Shown here: positions 1 to 8,692 of the stretch, one piece after another
Layout: each line of letters starts with the position of its first letter
Position numbering within the stretch: position 1 is the stretch's first letter
DNA from: Chloroflexota bacterium
GTDB lineage: Bacteria; Chloroflexota; UBA5177
Reading direction: 5' to 3'
Assembly (NCBI GenBank): GCA_003244175.1
Contig: QHBP01000415.1
Coordinates: forward strand, 179 to 43,959
Length of the DNA: 43,781 bases
Made by a program: the position numbers and the translations under genes
Notes under the pieces: generated by a model
The model's input: only the letters and a program-made list of their open reading frames with translations
Told to the model about the DNA's origin: nothing
The model's database searches: none

Positions 1-771
1 GGCGTCCACCGAGTAGCGGTGAAAGCCGCCACCTAGCTGGTCGAAAATGCCGCCGTCCGCCATTTTCATGAGTGTGTGTTCCACCAGCTCCCGCGCTCGA
101 GTCTCATTCAAACGGCTGTGCATGCGGAGGACAAACTCGAGCGCCAGTGGCTGAGGGAATTTTGGCGCGTCCCCGAAACCGCCGTGAACGGGGTCAAACT
201 GCCGCACCGCGGCTTGAAATGAGATGCGCAGCAGATCGGCGGAGAGTGCATTCTTCGTCGGCTGAAGGTTTTGAGTTTCGTGGATGGCTTGGGTGAGGCT
301 AGCCGCGGTGCGAGTGACGTCCGCCCTGCGCCGGCTGTATGCCTCCGCGACACCTTGCAACACCTGGTGCCAGCTGGGCATGCCCTGTCGTGGCGATGGC
401 GGGAAGTACGTGCCTCCGAAAAAGGGGCGGCCATCGGGCGTGACAAAGACGTTGAGAGGCCATCCACCCTGGCCCGTGATGGCCTGGACTGCCTCCATAT
501 AGACGCTATCGACGTCCGGACGCTCCTCTCGGTCCACTTTCACGCTGACGAACAGGTCGTTCATCAGGGCGGCGGTCGACTCGTTTTCGAACGACTCTCG
601 CTCCATCACGTGGCACCAATGGCAGGCGGAGTAGCCGATGCTGATAAGAAGTGGCTTGTCCTGCTCGCGAGCGCGCTGAAACGCTTCGTCACCCCAGGGA
701 AACCAATCGACAGGATTACCCGCGTGTTGCAACAGGTACGGACTCTTTGCGGTGGCCAGCCTAGAAGCCAT
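1..771 (-). CDS. Thioredoxin-domain protein, DUF255/YyaL (SPATA20-like) family, 3' end outside window
   Basis: The 257 visible residues form the N-terminal thioredoxin-like domain of the DUF255/YyaL family. The start is typical ([18 protein letters not shown]), followed by a CHWC redox motif at about residues 50-53 and the [16 protein letters not shown] segment. Family members are usually 600-700 residues, with a C-terminal six-hairpin glycosidase-like domain that would lie beyond base 1. The exact biochemical role of the family is not established. The ATG at 771 is preceded by a strong GGAGGGGAGGAG purine run. A 6-bp inverted repeat (787-792 with 800-805) overlaps that run and could fold over the ribosome site. 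The gene diverges from the small membrane protein gene at 901. Confidence 0.88.
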   Translation of the reverse strand, partial: MASRLATAKSPYLLQHAGNPVDWFPWGDEAFQRAREQDKPLLISIGYSACHWCHVMERESFENESTAALMNDLFVSVKVDREERPDVDSVYMEAVQAITGQGGWPLNVFVTPDGRPFFGGTYFPPSPRQGMPSWHQVLQGVAEAYSRRRADVTRTAASLTQAIHETQNLQPTKNALSADLLRISFQAAVRQFDPVHGGFGDAPKFPQPLALEFVLRMHSRLNETRARELVEHTLMKMADGGIFDQLGGGFHRYSVDA

Positions 772-825
772 CGTAACACTCCTCCCCTCCGACCATTGTT
801 CGGAGTTGACATCGCGGACACGTCA

Positions 826-842
826 TTGCAATACGATTGCAA
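826..842. promoter_or_regulatory. Perfect 17-bp dyad, putative operator
   Basis: The sequence TTGCAATACGATTGCAA is a perfect inverted repeat with 7-bp arms and a 3-bp centre. It lies between two divergent genes, just upstream of the extended -10 at 861-869 and close to where a -35 element would fall. The size and symmetry fit a site for a dimeric repressor or activator. No regulator gene is adjacent, so the binding protein is unknown. Confidence 0.5.
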
Positions 843-860
843 AACCATTGTAGGAACGGG

Positions 861-869
861 TGCTATACT
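861..869 (+). promoter_or_regulatory. Extended -10 promoter element for the 901-2489 gene pair
   Basis: TGCTATACT is an extended -10 box (TGn plus TATACT) about 30 bases before the ATG at 901. No good -35 hexamer is visible at 17 bases, as often seen with extended -10 promoters. The dyad at 826-842 ends about 20 bases upstream, so a bound protein could affect RNA polymerase directly. Confidence 0.5.
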
Positions 870-900
870 GATCCGATTTTGGACACGTGGAGGGGTACAT

Positions 901-1116
901 ATGGCCACAGGCTTTGGTTGGGAGCAAGATTCCGCTCTTTCCGACAGCCCGGATCGTGGCCCGGGATTCGGCTTCGCGATTGCGTTGGCCGCCATCGCGG
1001 CGGTAGGCGCCGGAATCGCGGTCCAACAGCTTCTTCAACGCCGCCTGAGCAAGCCAGAAATGGCCCGACTGAGGTTTTACCGCTATCTGAGAGAACGCGG
1101 CCACCTCGAGTCCTGA
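901..1116 (+). CDS. Small single-pass membrane protein, 71 aa, unknown function
   Basis: A 71-residue protein with a charged N-terminus, one hydrophobic segment rich in Ala and Gly (about residues 22-42), and a basic tail (QRRLSKPEMARLRFYRYLRERG). The ATG at 901 has a GGAGGGG ribosome site 6-7 bases upstream. Its stop overlaps the start of the next gene (TGATG at 1114-1118), so the two are translationally coupled. I do not recognise a family. The topology suggests a membrane anchor with a basic cytoplasmic tail. Confidence 0.6.
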   Translation: MATGFGWEQDSALSDSPDRGPGFGFAIALAAIAAVGAGIAVQQLLQRRLSKPEMARLRFYRYLRERGHLES

Positions 1117-2489
1117 TGGCCTTTCGGCGGCTCGCGTGCGTTGCGGTGACGGCGGCGCTGACCCTTAGCCCGGCTCAGCCCGCGCACGCTACCATGTACC
1201 TCCCGCGCATCGGCCTCATCCTGCACGACAATGTGTTGATGCGCTCCCATCCCGGCCACGACGGCCGGGTCATTGCCGTGCTTGTTCAGCAAAGTCAGGT
1301 GCGCGTTCTCGCGCTGACGGGACTCTGGGCGCACGTGCGCGTCTGGGCCAGCATCTCGGGCTGGGTCTCGAAAGCGGAGGTAACCTTCCGCAAGCCCTGG
1401 GTAACTGTGTCCTCCTATCGAGCACCGGAGGAGCACTATCGCGTCCACTCACATGCACCGCAACCTCTTCGAGTGCGAGCTACCGCGCTCGCCGCCCTAC
1501 CCATATCCACCGTGGTAAACGGCCCGCCCGTCGCTCACATTCCAGCCGGCACGAATGTCACGATTTCGGAATGGGCGCAGAGTGCGACGGGCGACATCTG
1601 GTATCGAGCCGGCAAGAGCTGGGCACCGGGTGAGAATCTGCGCTTCGAGTACACCCCGTCCTTCAAGACGCGTATTCATGCCTCGCGTGTGCTCTCCCGC
1701 GTCTCCGGGAAGGGCATGTGGTTGACTCTCGGAACCGTGAGCAACAACGAGTCTTCCGCCATAGTCAGCGCGGCCGTGGACAACGGCATCACGCATCTGT
1801 ATGTCGAATCGGCCATCTCCCCTCTGGGCTTTCACGGGCGCAGGTCGGTAAGCCACCTTCTGGAAGCGGCTCATCGTCATCATCTCGCGGTCATCGCATG
1901 GGTTTATCCGTATCTTGATGATCTCGCCTCGGACGTGGCACTTACGCGGGAGGTTGCGGCCTTTCGGAGCCTATCGGGACAACGCTTCGACGGCATTGCC
2001 GCCGATCTCGAACGCAATGTGTCTATCGCAAACGTGCGCGCCTACTCGCAGCTGACTCGCACCTACCTCGGCACGCATTACCTTCTTGTCGGCGTCACGT
2101 ATCCGCCGCAGTCACTGCCGGGTTTCCCGTATGGGGAGGTGGGTCGATGGTTCAACGTCATCGCGCCAATGGATTACTGGCATCAGACGCGATCTGATTA
2201 CGGTCTGGACTTCGGCCACATGAAATACGGGTACGACTATGGATATCGATATGCCTTCGACTCCGTACTGTCGATTCAGCGGACGGCCGGACGGGTCCCC
2301 GTGGCTCCGATCGGTCAGGCGTTCGACGACTACGGCCGGCTCGAGATGGGTCCTCGCGCGCCCTCGGCGTCGGAGACGCGGGGATTCCTGGCCGGCGTCA
2401 AAGCAAGCCACGCAATCGGCGCCTCTTTCTTCCAATGGTTGACGGCAACGGAGCCGGAGTGGCAGGAGATCCGAGGCTTCCGCCTCTGA
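1116..2489 (+). CDS. Secreted protein with SH3-like repeats and a glycoside-hydrolase-like TIM-barrel domain
   Basis: A 457-residue exported protein. The first 25 residues form a signal peptide ending PAHA, with likely cleavage before TMYLP. Two SH3-type segments follow: one ending in SGWVSKAEVTF, and one containing VAHIPAGTNVTISEW and GDIWYRAGKSW. They suggest binding to cell wall or polysaccharide. The C-terminal half resembles the putative glycosyl hydrolase TIM barrels: VDNGITHLYVESAI, AVIAWVYPYLDD, FDGIAADLERN, VIAPMDYWH and a final GASFFQWLTATEPEW. Acidic residues in AADLE are candidate catalytic groups. The start is the ATG at 1116, which overlaps the previous stop; an in-frame opening upstream lies inside the 71-aa gene. 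The substrate is unknown. Confidence 0.7.
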   Translation: MAFRRLACVAVTAALTLSPAQPAHATMYLPRIGLILHDNVLMRSHPGHDGRVIAVLVQQSQVRVLALTGLWAHVRVWASISGWVSKAEVTFRKPWVTVSSYRAPEEHYRVHSHAPQPLRVRATALAALPISTVVNGPPVAHIPAGTNVTISEWAQSATGDIWYRAGKSWAPGENLRFEYTPSFKTRIHASRVLSRVSGKGMWLTLGTVSNNESSAIVSAAVDNGITHLYVESAISPLGFHGRRSVSHLLEAAHRHHLAVIAWVYPYLDDLASDVALTREVAAFRSLSGQRFDGIAADLERNVSIANVRAYSQLTRTYLGTHYLLVGVTYPPQSLPGFPYGEVGRWFNVIAPMDYWHQTRSDYGLDFGHMKYGYDYGYRYAFDSVLSIQRTAGRVPVAPIGQAFDDYGRLEMGPRAPSASETRGFLAGVKASHAIGASFFQWLTATEPEWQEIRGFRL

Positions 2490-2511
2490 TATAGCCCGGA
2501 AAGGGAGGCGC

Positions 2512-2538
2512 TTGACATGCTATTCTGTGCCCTATACG
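2512..2538 (+). promoter_or_regulatory. Probable promoter of the primary sigma factor gene
   Basis: A consensus TTGACA at 2512-2517 is followed by TATACG at 2533-2538. The spacing is 15 bases, shorter than ideal, so the -10 assignment is tentative. The site would give a leader of roughly 80 bases before the TTG start at 2625. Bases 2490-2624 hold no other recognisable feature. Confidence 0.45.
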
Positions 2539-2624
2539 GAAGGATGACATTGTGGTGTTGATAGGGATTCTCGGCATCGAGTAACGTTAAGCCCTAGCTT
2601 GATCGAGGTCTTTGGGGGGGGCAA

Positions 2625-3794
<1,170 letters not shown>

Positions 3795-3858
3795 TTCGGC
3801 ACGACTGGCAGCATCTCGGGACGGAAGGTAATTCGCGTTCCGCGGTGCGTGGGGCGTG

Positions 3859-3888
3859 TTGAAGACTTGACGGACATCCTCATATACT
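3859..3888 (+). promoter_or_regulatory. Promoter of the tRNA-Asn gene
   Basis: TTGAAG at 3859-3864 and TATACT at 3883-3888 are separated by 18 bases. The -10 box ends about 42 bases before the mature tRNA 5' end, leaving a short leader for RNase P to remove. Confidence 0.5.
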
Positions 3889-3930
3889 GGCGTAGCCATG
3901 CGAGGCGCGGGTGTTTGCGTGGCGTTGTAT

Positions 3931-4005
3931 TCCGGCGTAGCTCAGTGGTAGAGCGGGCGGCTGTTAACCGCTTGGTCGTAGGTTCGAGTCCTACCGCCGG
4001 AGCCA
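3931..4005 (+). tRNA. tRNA-Asn (anticodon GTT), CCA encoded
   Basis: A complete cloverleaf. The acceptor arm pairs TCCGGCG (3931-3937) with CGCCGGA (3995-4001), with discriminator G and an encoded CCA at 4003-4005. The D arm is GCTCAGTGGTAGAGC. The anticodon arm is GGCGG-CTGTTAA-CCGCT, giving anticodon GTT for asparagine. The T arm carries the canonical GGTTCGAGTCC. It follows the sigma factor gene and has its own likely promoter. Confidence 0.97.
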
Positions 4006-4144
4006 ATTCCTCTGGCTGGAGCCGTGTCTAGGCGGCCTTTGCCTACCGTGTTTGCTCCAGCTGCCAACAAGCGGAGTTGCGCGCGGACGACAAGCGAGGT
4101 CTGCGCCTCAGACGCATCCCCAGATAAATCCCGTCACCACCCGA

Positions 4145-5440
4145 TCACTGCAGCCTCGCGTCATACTTCCGGAACTTGGGCAGCGCGAGACCCAGCACGG
4201 CGACTCCGATGACGCAGAGAATGCCTCCGGAGACGACGGAAGTTCGGACGCTAAAGACTGACGCGACCGCGCCGGATTCCACGTTGCCAAGGGTAGGACC
4301 ACTGGAGTAGCTGACTAGCTCTATGCTGGCGAGACGACCGCGGAGCGCATCGGGAATCGTCTGATTCCATATGGTGGAGCGAAACATGCCGCTGATCATG
4401 TCCGCGGCCCCTGCGCACGCAAGAAAGAAGAGCGCAATGGGCAGCGACCGGATGAAGCCAAAGAGTGTGATAGCGACTCCCCATGCGAACGCCGCGTAGA
4501 TGACCGCCAGCCCGTGCCGATGCACGTGCTTGGTCCACCCGCTGGTCCCAGTGGCAACGAACGATCCGACGGCGGGCGCGGCATACAGGAATCCGAGCAC
4601 CCCTGCGCCACCGAAGTGCGTGGCGATGGCCGGGAACAGGGCCTCGGGCATGCCGAAAAACATGGCGACCATGTCAACGAGATAGGTGCCCATCAGCTCG
4701 GGTCGACCCCGCGCGTATCGCAAACCCTCCACAACCCGGCGGATGCTGGGCCTTTCCGCATCCGGAGGGGGCGGGACCGCGCGCATCGCTCGCAGGGCGA
4801 TGAGCGAGAGCACGAAGCTCACGATGTCAACCGCATAGGTGCTGGCAAGACCTATGGTGGCTATGAGAATGCCACCGAGGGCGGGGCCGGCTATCATACC
4901 CACGGTTGACCGGAGCGAGAGCAGGGCGGCCGCCGGCATCAGCTCATCGCGCTCGACCAACCTGGGCAGAATAGCATCCAATGACGGTCGCTGGAGCGCA
5001 TCCAAGCCGGTGGCAAGAGTCGCAACCGCGTAGAGCACTACCAGCTGCGGGTGCGGAAGCACTGTATTGACCAGAAGCACCGCGGACATCAGTGCCAGAG
5101 CTACCTCAGTCAGCTGCACCATCATGCGGCGGTCCCGCGCATCCGCCAGCGCACCGCCGAGGAACGCCAACGACAGAATCGCCCCGATCTGGAACACGCC
5201 GAGGAGCCCGACCGCCAGGGACGAGCGCGTCAGCAGGTACACCTGATACGGAAGGGCAACGGACGTGATCATGCTGCCGAAAAAGGTGATCCCCTGCCCG
5301 ATGAACAACAGCCGAAAGTCCCGATGCCGGCGAAACGGCGACACGTCGAGCGTAGCCATGCCTAAGGCTGAGCGGACAAACCCTCGTTTGAGAAGGGGAT
5401 CAGGGGTAGGTTCGGGCTCGGAACCGGGCTCCAGCGACAT
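4145..5440 (-). CDS. MFS transporter, DHA3/EntS-like exporter
   Basis: A 431-residue major facilitator protein in the inner membrane. After a soluble N-terminus of about 40 residues comes FRLLFIGQGITFFGSMIT, the usual first helix of the EntS/DHA3-type MFS exporters. The loop 2-3 signature GGALADARDRRMM and roughly ten to twelve hydrophobic segments follow. Loop 8-9 and the C-terminal half (MISGMFRSTIWNQTIPDALRGRLASIELVSYSSGPTLGNVESG) match the same subfamily. Members export siderophores or drugs; the substrate here cannot be read from the sequence. The ATG at 5440 has an AAAGGTG ribosome site. The gene lies 78 bases downstream of the membrane protein gene at 5519-6328. Confidence 0.88.
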   Translation of the reverse strand: MSLEPGSEPEPTPDPLLKRGFVRSALGMATLDVSPFRRHRDFRLLFIGQGITFFGSMITSVALPYQVYLLTRSSLAVGLLGVFQIGAILSLAFLGGALADARDRRMMVQLTEVALALMSAVLLVNTVLPHPQLVVLYAVATLATGLDALQRPSLDAILPRLVERDELMPAAALLSLRSTVGMIAGPALGGILIATIGLASTYAVDIVSFVLSLIALRAMRAVPPPPDAERPSIRRVVEGLRYARGRPELMGTYLVDMVAMFFGMPEALFPAIATHFGGAGVLGFLYAAPAVGSFVATGTSGWTKHVHRHGLAVIYAAFAWGVAITLFGFIRSLPIALFFLACAGAADMISGMFRSTIWNQTIPDALRGRLASIELVSYSSGPTLGNVESGAVASVFSVRTSVVSGGILCVIGVAVLGLALPKFRKYDARLQ

Positions 5441-5518
5441 GCGACGTCGGCACCTTTCGCGCGCGGTAGACGCGCACGCCAGCGTACCAGCTGACGCGAC
5501 AGTGGCCGCTTACGCCTG

Positions 5519-6328
5519 CTATGCCGACCTCGCGTCGGGTTCGGATTCCGTACTGACCGGGGAAGATCGTCCGACGCCGACTGCCGCGCGACGGGCTGAG
5601 GCACATGCCCGTGACACGGCGCCGGGAGCCCCGAACCTTGCCGCGATGGCAATCGCGAGAAAGTCCATGATGCAGTAGCCCGCCGAAATGACGGATGGCG
5701 GATTGCCGGTGGCGATGTGCGAGACCGGCGCGTAAATCTGCCAGGTCCAGTTGCCGAAGTGCGTGCCAATAATTTCGAGGTAGGAAGTAACAAAGAACGC
5801 GGCGGCGTAGATGGGAGCCGATGGACGCCGCATGAACCACACGAAGAGCGGCCAGAACATAGCGCCGGTGACGTCGAGTCTGCCCGTGAGGAGCGGCTCC
5901 GCTGTCAGGCCGAAAGCCGCCCAGGCCGTCGCGAGGTAGAGCGCGGCGCGAGAGATCGCGCGGCCGTGCTTCAACATGATCGGGGTTCGCCCGGCGCGAA
6001 GAGCGAACAGGTAGACAAGGCCGTGGCCCCAGGGCACGAACAGAGGCATGTTGTGGAACCGGTACCGGTAGATTCCCCAGATGACGGACGACCATATCTC
6101 GATACAGGTCGCGACACCCACCATGATCCATACCTGACGACGTTCATTCGGCGGCGAGAACCGGGTCCAGAACGCCAAGACGCAGAACGAGAGCAAACCC
6201 AGGACATCCTGCTGCCACAGGTTCCGCGTGTGGATGTCCAAAAAGAGGGCAACCGGAATGAGCCCGAGGAGAAAGACGTTATAGGTGTATGGACGGAGGC
6301 GACAATAAGACGGACGCAAACGAGACAA
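5519..6328 (-). CDS. Multi-pass membrane protein of unknown function, 269 aa
   Basis: About seven hydrophobic segments are visible, beginning with YNVFLLGLIPVALFLDI and including WSSVIWGIYRYRFHNMPLFV, WGHGLVYLFAL and IYAAAFFVTSYLEIIGTHFGNW. A WGHG and a THFGNW motif with conserved-looking His and Trp suggest a functional membrane core. The last 45 or so residues are low-complexity and Ala/Arg rich. I do not recognise the family. The start is TTG at 6328, preceded by GGGAGGA about four bases upstream, the only convincing ribosome site. The codon pattern and hydrophobicity favour this frame over overlapping openings on both strands. Confidence 0.65.
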   Translation of the reverse strand: MSRLRPSYCRLRPYTYNVFLLGLIPVALFLDIHTRNLWQQDVLGLLSFCVLAFWTRFSPPNERRQVWIMVGVATCIEIWSSVIWGIYRYRFHNMPLFVPWGHGLVYLFALRAGRTPIMLKHGRAISRAALYLATAWAAFGLTAEPLLTGRLDVTGAMFWPLFVWFMRRPSAPIYAAAFFVTSYLEIIGTHFGNWTWQIYAPVSHIATGNPPSVISAGYCIMDFLAIAIAARFGAPGAVSRACASARRAAVGVGRSSPVSTESEPDARSA

Positions 6329-6532
6329 CGGTCCTCCCAGCGAGAGACGCTCCCCTATTATCGGACGTCGCTTGCCCGTTGCGCAGAAAACCGCGGTCTG
6401 TACGTGTGACTCGGGGCGAAAACCGGCTTGTCGCCATCATCTCTTGGTGGCCGATCGACCGAGTCGGGATACTCGCAATCGAGCCGGCTCCCACTGTCTG
6501 TGCGTTCCTTCGAAAAGGGCTACAAAACGGGC

Positions 6533-6594
6533 GAGGCCGGCCGGGGGGCGTCTTGCGTGCTGAAGAAGGAGTCCTGATTCCCCCGGCCGGCCTC
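6533..6594 (-). terminator. Long GC-rich hairpin, possible terminator after xseB or leader structure
   Basis: The arms GAGGCCGGCCGGGGG (6533-6547) and CCCCCGGCCGGCCTC (6580-6594) pair perfectly over 15 bp around a 32-base loop. On the minus strand the stem is followed by GCCCGTTTTGTAGCCCTTTTC, a weak and interrupted T-rich tract. A terminator for the xse genes is possible but not canonical. Part of the loop plus the arm edge (6572-6582) is also complementary to 6628-6638, so two folds may compete. Confidence 0.45.
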
Positions 6595-6627
6595 TCGTGG
6601 AGAGAGGAAGGAAGCATCTTTATCGTA

Positions 6628-6650
6628 GGGAATCAGGATTAGATCAGGAT
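6628..6650. repeat. Tandem ATCAGGAT repeats with an inverted copy nearby
   Basis: ATCAGGAT occurs at 6632-6639 and again at 6643-6650, 11 bases apart or about one helical turn. The complementary TCCTGATTC occurs at 6572-6580 inside the loop of the 6533-6594 hairpin. The arrangement fits either paired protein-binding half-sites or an RNA element with alternative pairing (6572-6582 with 6628-6638, 11 bp). Confidence 0.45.
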
Positions 6651-6709
6651 GAGAATCACGTTGACGCAAGATTAATGTTTTGCGACACGCTCTTCACTCT
6701 CGCTCGTGT

Positions 6710-6955
6710 TCAGTCCGCCTCGTCTTCCTCGGTCTCGGCGATCGAGTACTGCGCGAACGTTTCTTGCACCGCGCTGGTGAGCTGCTGTACCTGTAGCTCC
6801 GCATTGGACAAAAGAGTCTCGCTGTGTCGGGCAAGCTCGGTGCCTCTCTTATAGAGTGCAACGGCTTCCTCGAGAGGGACATCAGATTGCTGCAGCCGCT
6901 CGACGATTTTTTCGAGCTGAGCCAGCGCGTCCTCAAAGGTCAGTGCCTCGCTCAT
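6710..6955 (-). CDS. xseB: Exodeoxyribonuclease VII small subunit
   Basis: An 81-residue protein of the expected size. It has the family pattern LTFEDALAQLEKIVERLQQSDVPLEEAVALYKRG near the N-terminus and a helical C-terminal half ending in an acidic tail. XseB binds the XseA large subunit to form exonuclease VII, which degrades single-stranded DNA from both ends. It overlaps the end of xseA by four bases (ATGA), a normal arrangement for the pair. Confidence 0.95.
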   Translation of the reverse strand: MSEALTFEDALAQLEKIVERLQQSDVPLEEAVALYKRGTELARHSETLLSNAELQVQQLTSAVQETFAQYSIAETEEDEAD

Positions 6956-8181
6956 GCGTTCTCCACCCGCACCACAAACTCTCCATCCGCCACACGCGCC
7001 GTCAGTGCCTGCCCGACGGACGCTTGGGCGCGCCGATTCAATACCCTACCCGTTTCCCTGTCCATCAGGACGGCATACCCGCGTTCCAGGACCGCCAACG
7101 GATCGAGAGCGGCGAGCCGGCCAAGTAGACCGTCCAGACGCGCGCGTTTCGCGTCGAGCAGGGCGTGCGCAGCATGCGACGCTCCACGCTCCAGCTCGTC
7201 CGCACGTTGCCGCTGGGTCCGCAACCTGGCCTTCGGGCTGGAGCGTAACAGCAATCGATTGAGCTCGAGCCAGCGTCTCCGCCGGCCTTGAAGCTGATGG
7301 CGCATACATCGCATCACCTGATCGTGCAGGCGGGCAGTTCGTTGGACAAGCGAGGCCACGTCCGGCACAGCGGCGGCGGCCGCCAGTGACGGAGTTGCTG
7401 CTCTAACATCGGCGACGAAGTCGGCGATCGAGTGATCCGTCTCGTGGCCAATGCCGGTGATGATCGGAAGCCGGGAAGCGAAGATCGCTCTGGCCAGGCG
7501 CTCGTCATTGAAGGCTGCCAAATCCTCCGGCGCGCCACCACCCCGAACCAAGAGAATCACCTCGGCATCGGTGAGACGATTGACGACATCAATCGCCATC
7601 GCCATCGCTCCGGCGGCGCCGTCGCCCTGCACCGACGCTCCGGCCACAATGACCGTGACAAAGGGGTACTGGGTTCGAAGCCTGTGCAGCACATCATGGT
7701 AGGCCTGGCTTCCAGGTGATGTGATCAAAGCAAGCTTCCTGGCAAACGAGGGGAGCGGTCGCTTGCGTTCCGGAGCGAACAGGCCCTCTTTCTCCAGCTG
7801 TGCCCGCACACGTTCGACCCGCTGGAACAGCGCGCCCTCACCCTGCGTCAAGACGCGTTCAACATACAGCTGATACGTGCCACGCGGCTCGTACAGCGTG
7901 AGGAACCCGTGGACAATGACCTCGGCGCCGCGACGCATCTGTCGGACGTCCTCCTGCTGGTATGCCGCTTCCCGTCGGAAAAGCACACAGGACAGCTGGC
8001 TCGTGGAGTCTTTGAGCGTGAAGTAGATGTGACCGCTGGCGGCCCGCGACAGTTCACCGATCTCGCCGCGCACGGAGAGAGCGCCGAGAAGATCATCGGC
8101 CTCGATCATCTGTTTGAGATAGCGGCTCACGTCGCTGACGCGCAAGAGGCCTCCCGATCGGGAGGAGACCCGTTCAGTCAT
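6952..8181 (-). CDS. xseA: Exodeoxyribonuclease VII large subunit
   Basis: A 409-residue XseA. An N-terminal OB-fold (LRVSDVSRYLKQMIEADDLLGALSVRGEIGELSRAASGHIYFTLKD) precedes the catalytic region (ALITSPGSQAYHDVLHRL, VILLVRGGGAPEDLAAFNDERLARAI, PIITGIGHETDHSIADFVADVRAATPSLAA). A helical region and the short RGYAVLM segment close the protein. It processes single-stranded DNA in recombination and repair. The start overlaps the end of the accB-like gene by 8 bases, so it is translationally coupled to it. Confidence 0.95.
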   Translation of the reverse strand: MTERVSSRSGGLLRVSDVSRYLKQMIEADDLLGALSVRGEIGELSRAASGHIYFTLKDSTSQLSCVLFRREAAYQQEDVRQMRRGAEVIVHGFLTLYEPRGTYQLYVERVLTQGEGALFQRVERVRAQLEKEGLFAPERKRPLPSFARKLALITSPGSQAYHDVLHRLRTQYPFVTVIVAGASVQGDGAAGAMAMAIDVVNRLTDAEVILLVRGGGAPEDLAAFNDERLARAIFASRLPIITGIGHETDHSIADFVADVRAATPSLAAAAAVPDVASLVQRTARLHDQVMRCMRHQLQGRRRRWLELNRLLLRSSPKARLRTQRQRADELERGASHAAHALLDAKRARLDGLLGRLAALDPLAVLERGYAVLMDRETGRVLNRRAQASVGQALTARVADGEFVVRVENA

Positions 8182-8620
8182 CGATCTCTACCCGAAACAA
8201 GGTCTGACCATACTCAACCGGCTGCCCGTCGGTGGCGAGAGCCTCGACCACCGACCCGTCGCACCGCGCCATCACGTCTGTAAGCTCCTGCAAGGCTTCG
8301 ATGATGCCAACCACGGTTCCATCGTCTACACGTGATCCCTCCGACACCAGGGGAGCGGATCCGGGCTTTCCGGCACGATAGAACGTGCCGACGAGAGGAG
8401 ACACAATGGCTGCTATATGGGGCCCGGCAGTTCTCTCCACGGGCGTCTGTTGGAAAGCGAGCGGGACCGACATCTCCCGCATATCCTGACTACGGTGTAG
8501 CCGCACCCGATTGGGACCGTCTTGGATCTCCAGCTCGGCGATGTCGCTGCCCTGCAGTGCGATCACGATGTCTTGCAGATCCCTCTCTGCGTCGTCCACG
8601 TTCCCCCTCCGCTCGCTCAT
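8174..8620 (-). CDS. AccB-like biotinyl-domain protein lacking the biotin-acceptor lysine
   Basis: A 148-residue protein built like the biotin carboxyl carrier protein of acetyl-CoA carboxylase. It has an N-terminal helix and SDIAELEI segment, a linker, and a C-terminal biotinyl barrel starting at VSPLVGTFYRA (about 73-83) and ending DGQPVEYGQTLFRVE. The usual EAMKM hairpin is replaced by EALQEL, so residue 111 is Gln (codon at 8288-8290) where biotin is normally attached to Lys. It therefore should not carry biotin and resembles the biotin-less BADC proteins that modulate plant acetyl-CoA carboxylase. No accC is adjacent. The ATG at 8620 is preferred because it gives the usual AccB length; an in-frame TTG at 8665 adds 15 residues. 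Confidence 0.8.
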   Translation of the reverse strand: MSERRGNVDDAERDLQDIVIALQGSDIAELEIQDGPNRVRLHRSQDMREMSVPLAFQQTPVERTAGPHIAAIVSPLVGTFYRAGKPGSAPLVSEGSRVDDGTVVGIIEALQELTDVMARCDGSVVEALATDGQPVEYGQTLFRVEIDD

Positions 8621-8692
8621 CGTAGCCTGCCTAACCCCAATGGTCGGGTCCGCACGGTCAGCCAAGCGTCCGTAGTGCGGCGTTGATGAATG

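Larger units (their letters stand above)
6329..6709. other. 381-base noncoding stretch with a hairpin and short repeats
   Basis: No convincing gene is present on either strand: the openings here lack ribosome sites and protein-like composition. The stretch contains a 15-bp GC-rich hairpin (6533-6594), a palindrome GAGCCGGCTC (6481-6490), and a set of ATCAGGAT repeats (6632-6650) with an inverted copy in the hairpin loop. On the minus strand it separates the end of the alaS-to-xseB run from the gene at 5519-6328, so it can hold the terminator of one and the leader of the other. Confidence 0.6.

Noticed and set aside
5717-6409. 230-codon plus-strand frame opposite the membrane protein gene
   Set aside because: The translation is very rich in Arg, Glu and Gln with no fold-like pattern. 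The minus strand encodes a coherent multi-pass membrane protein with a ribosome site.
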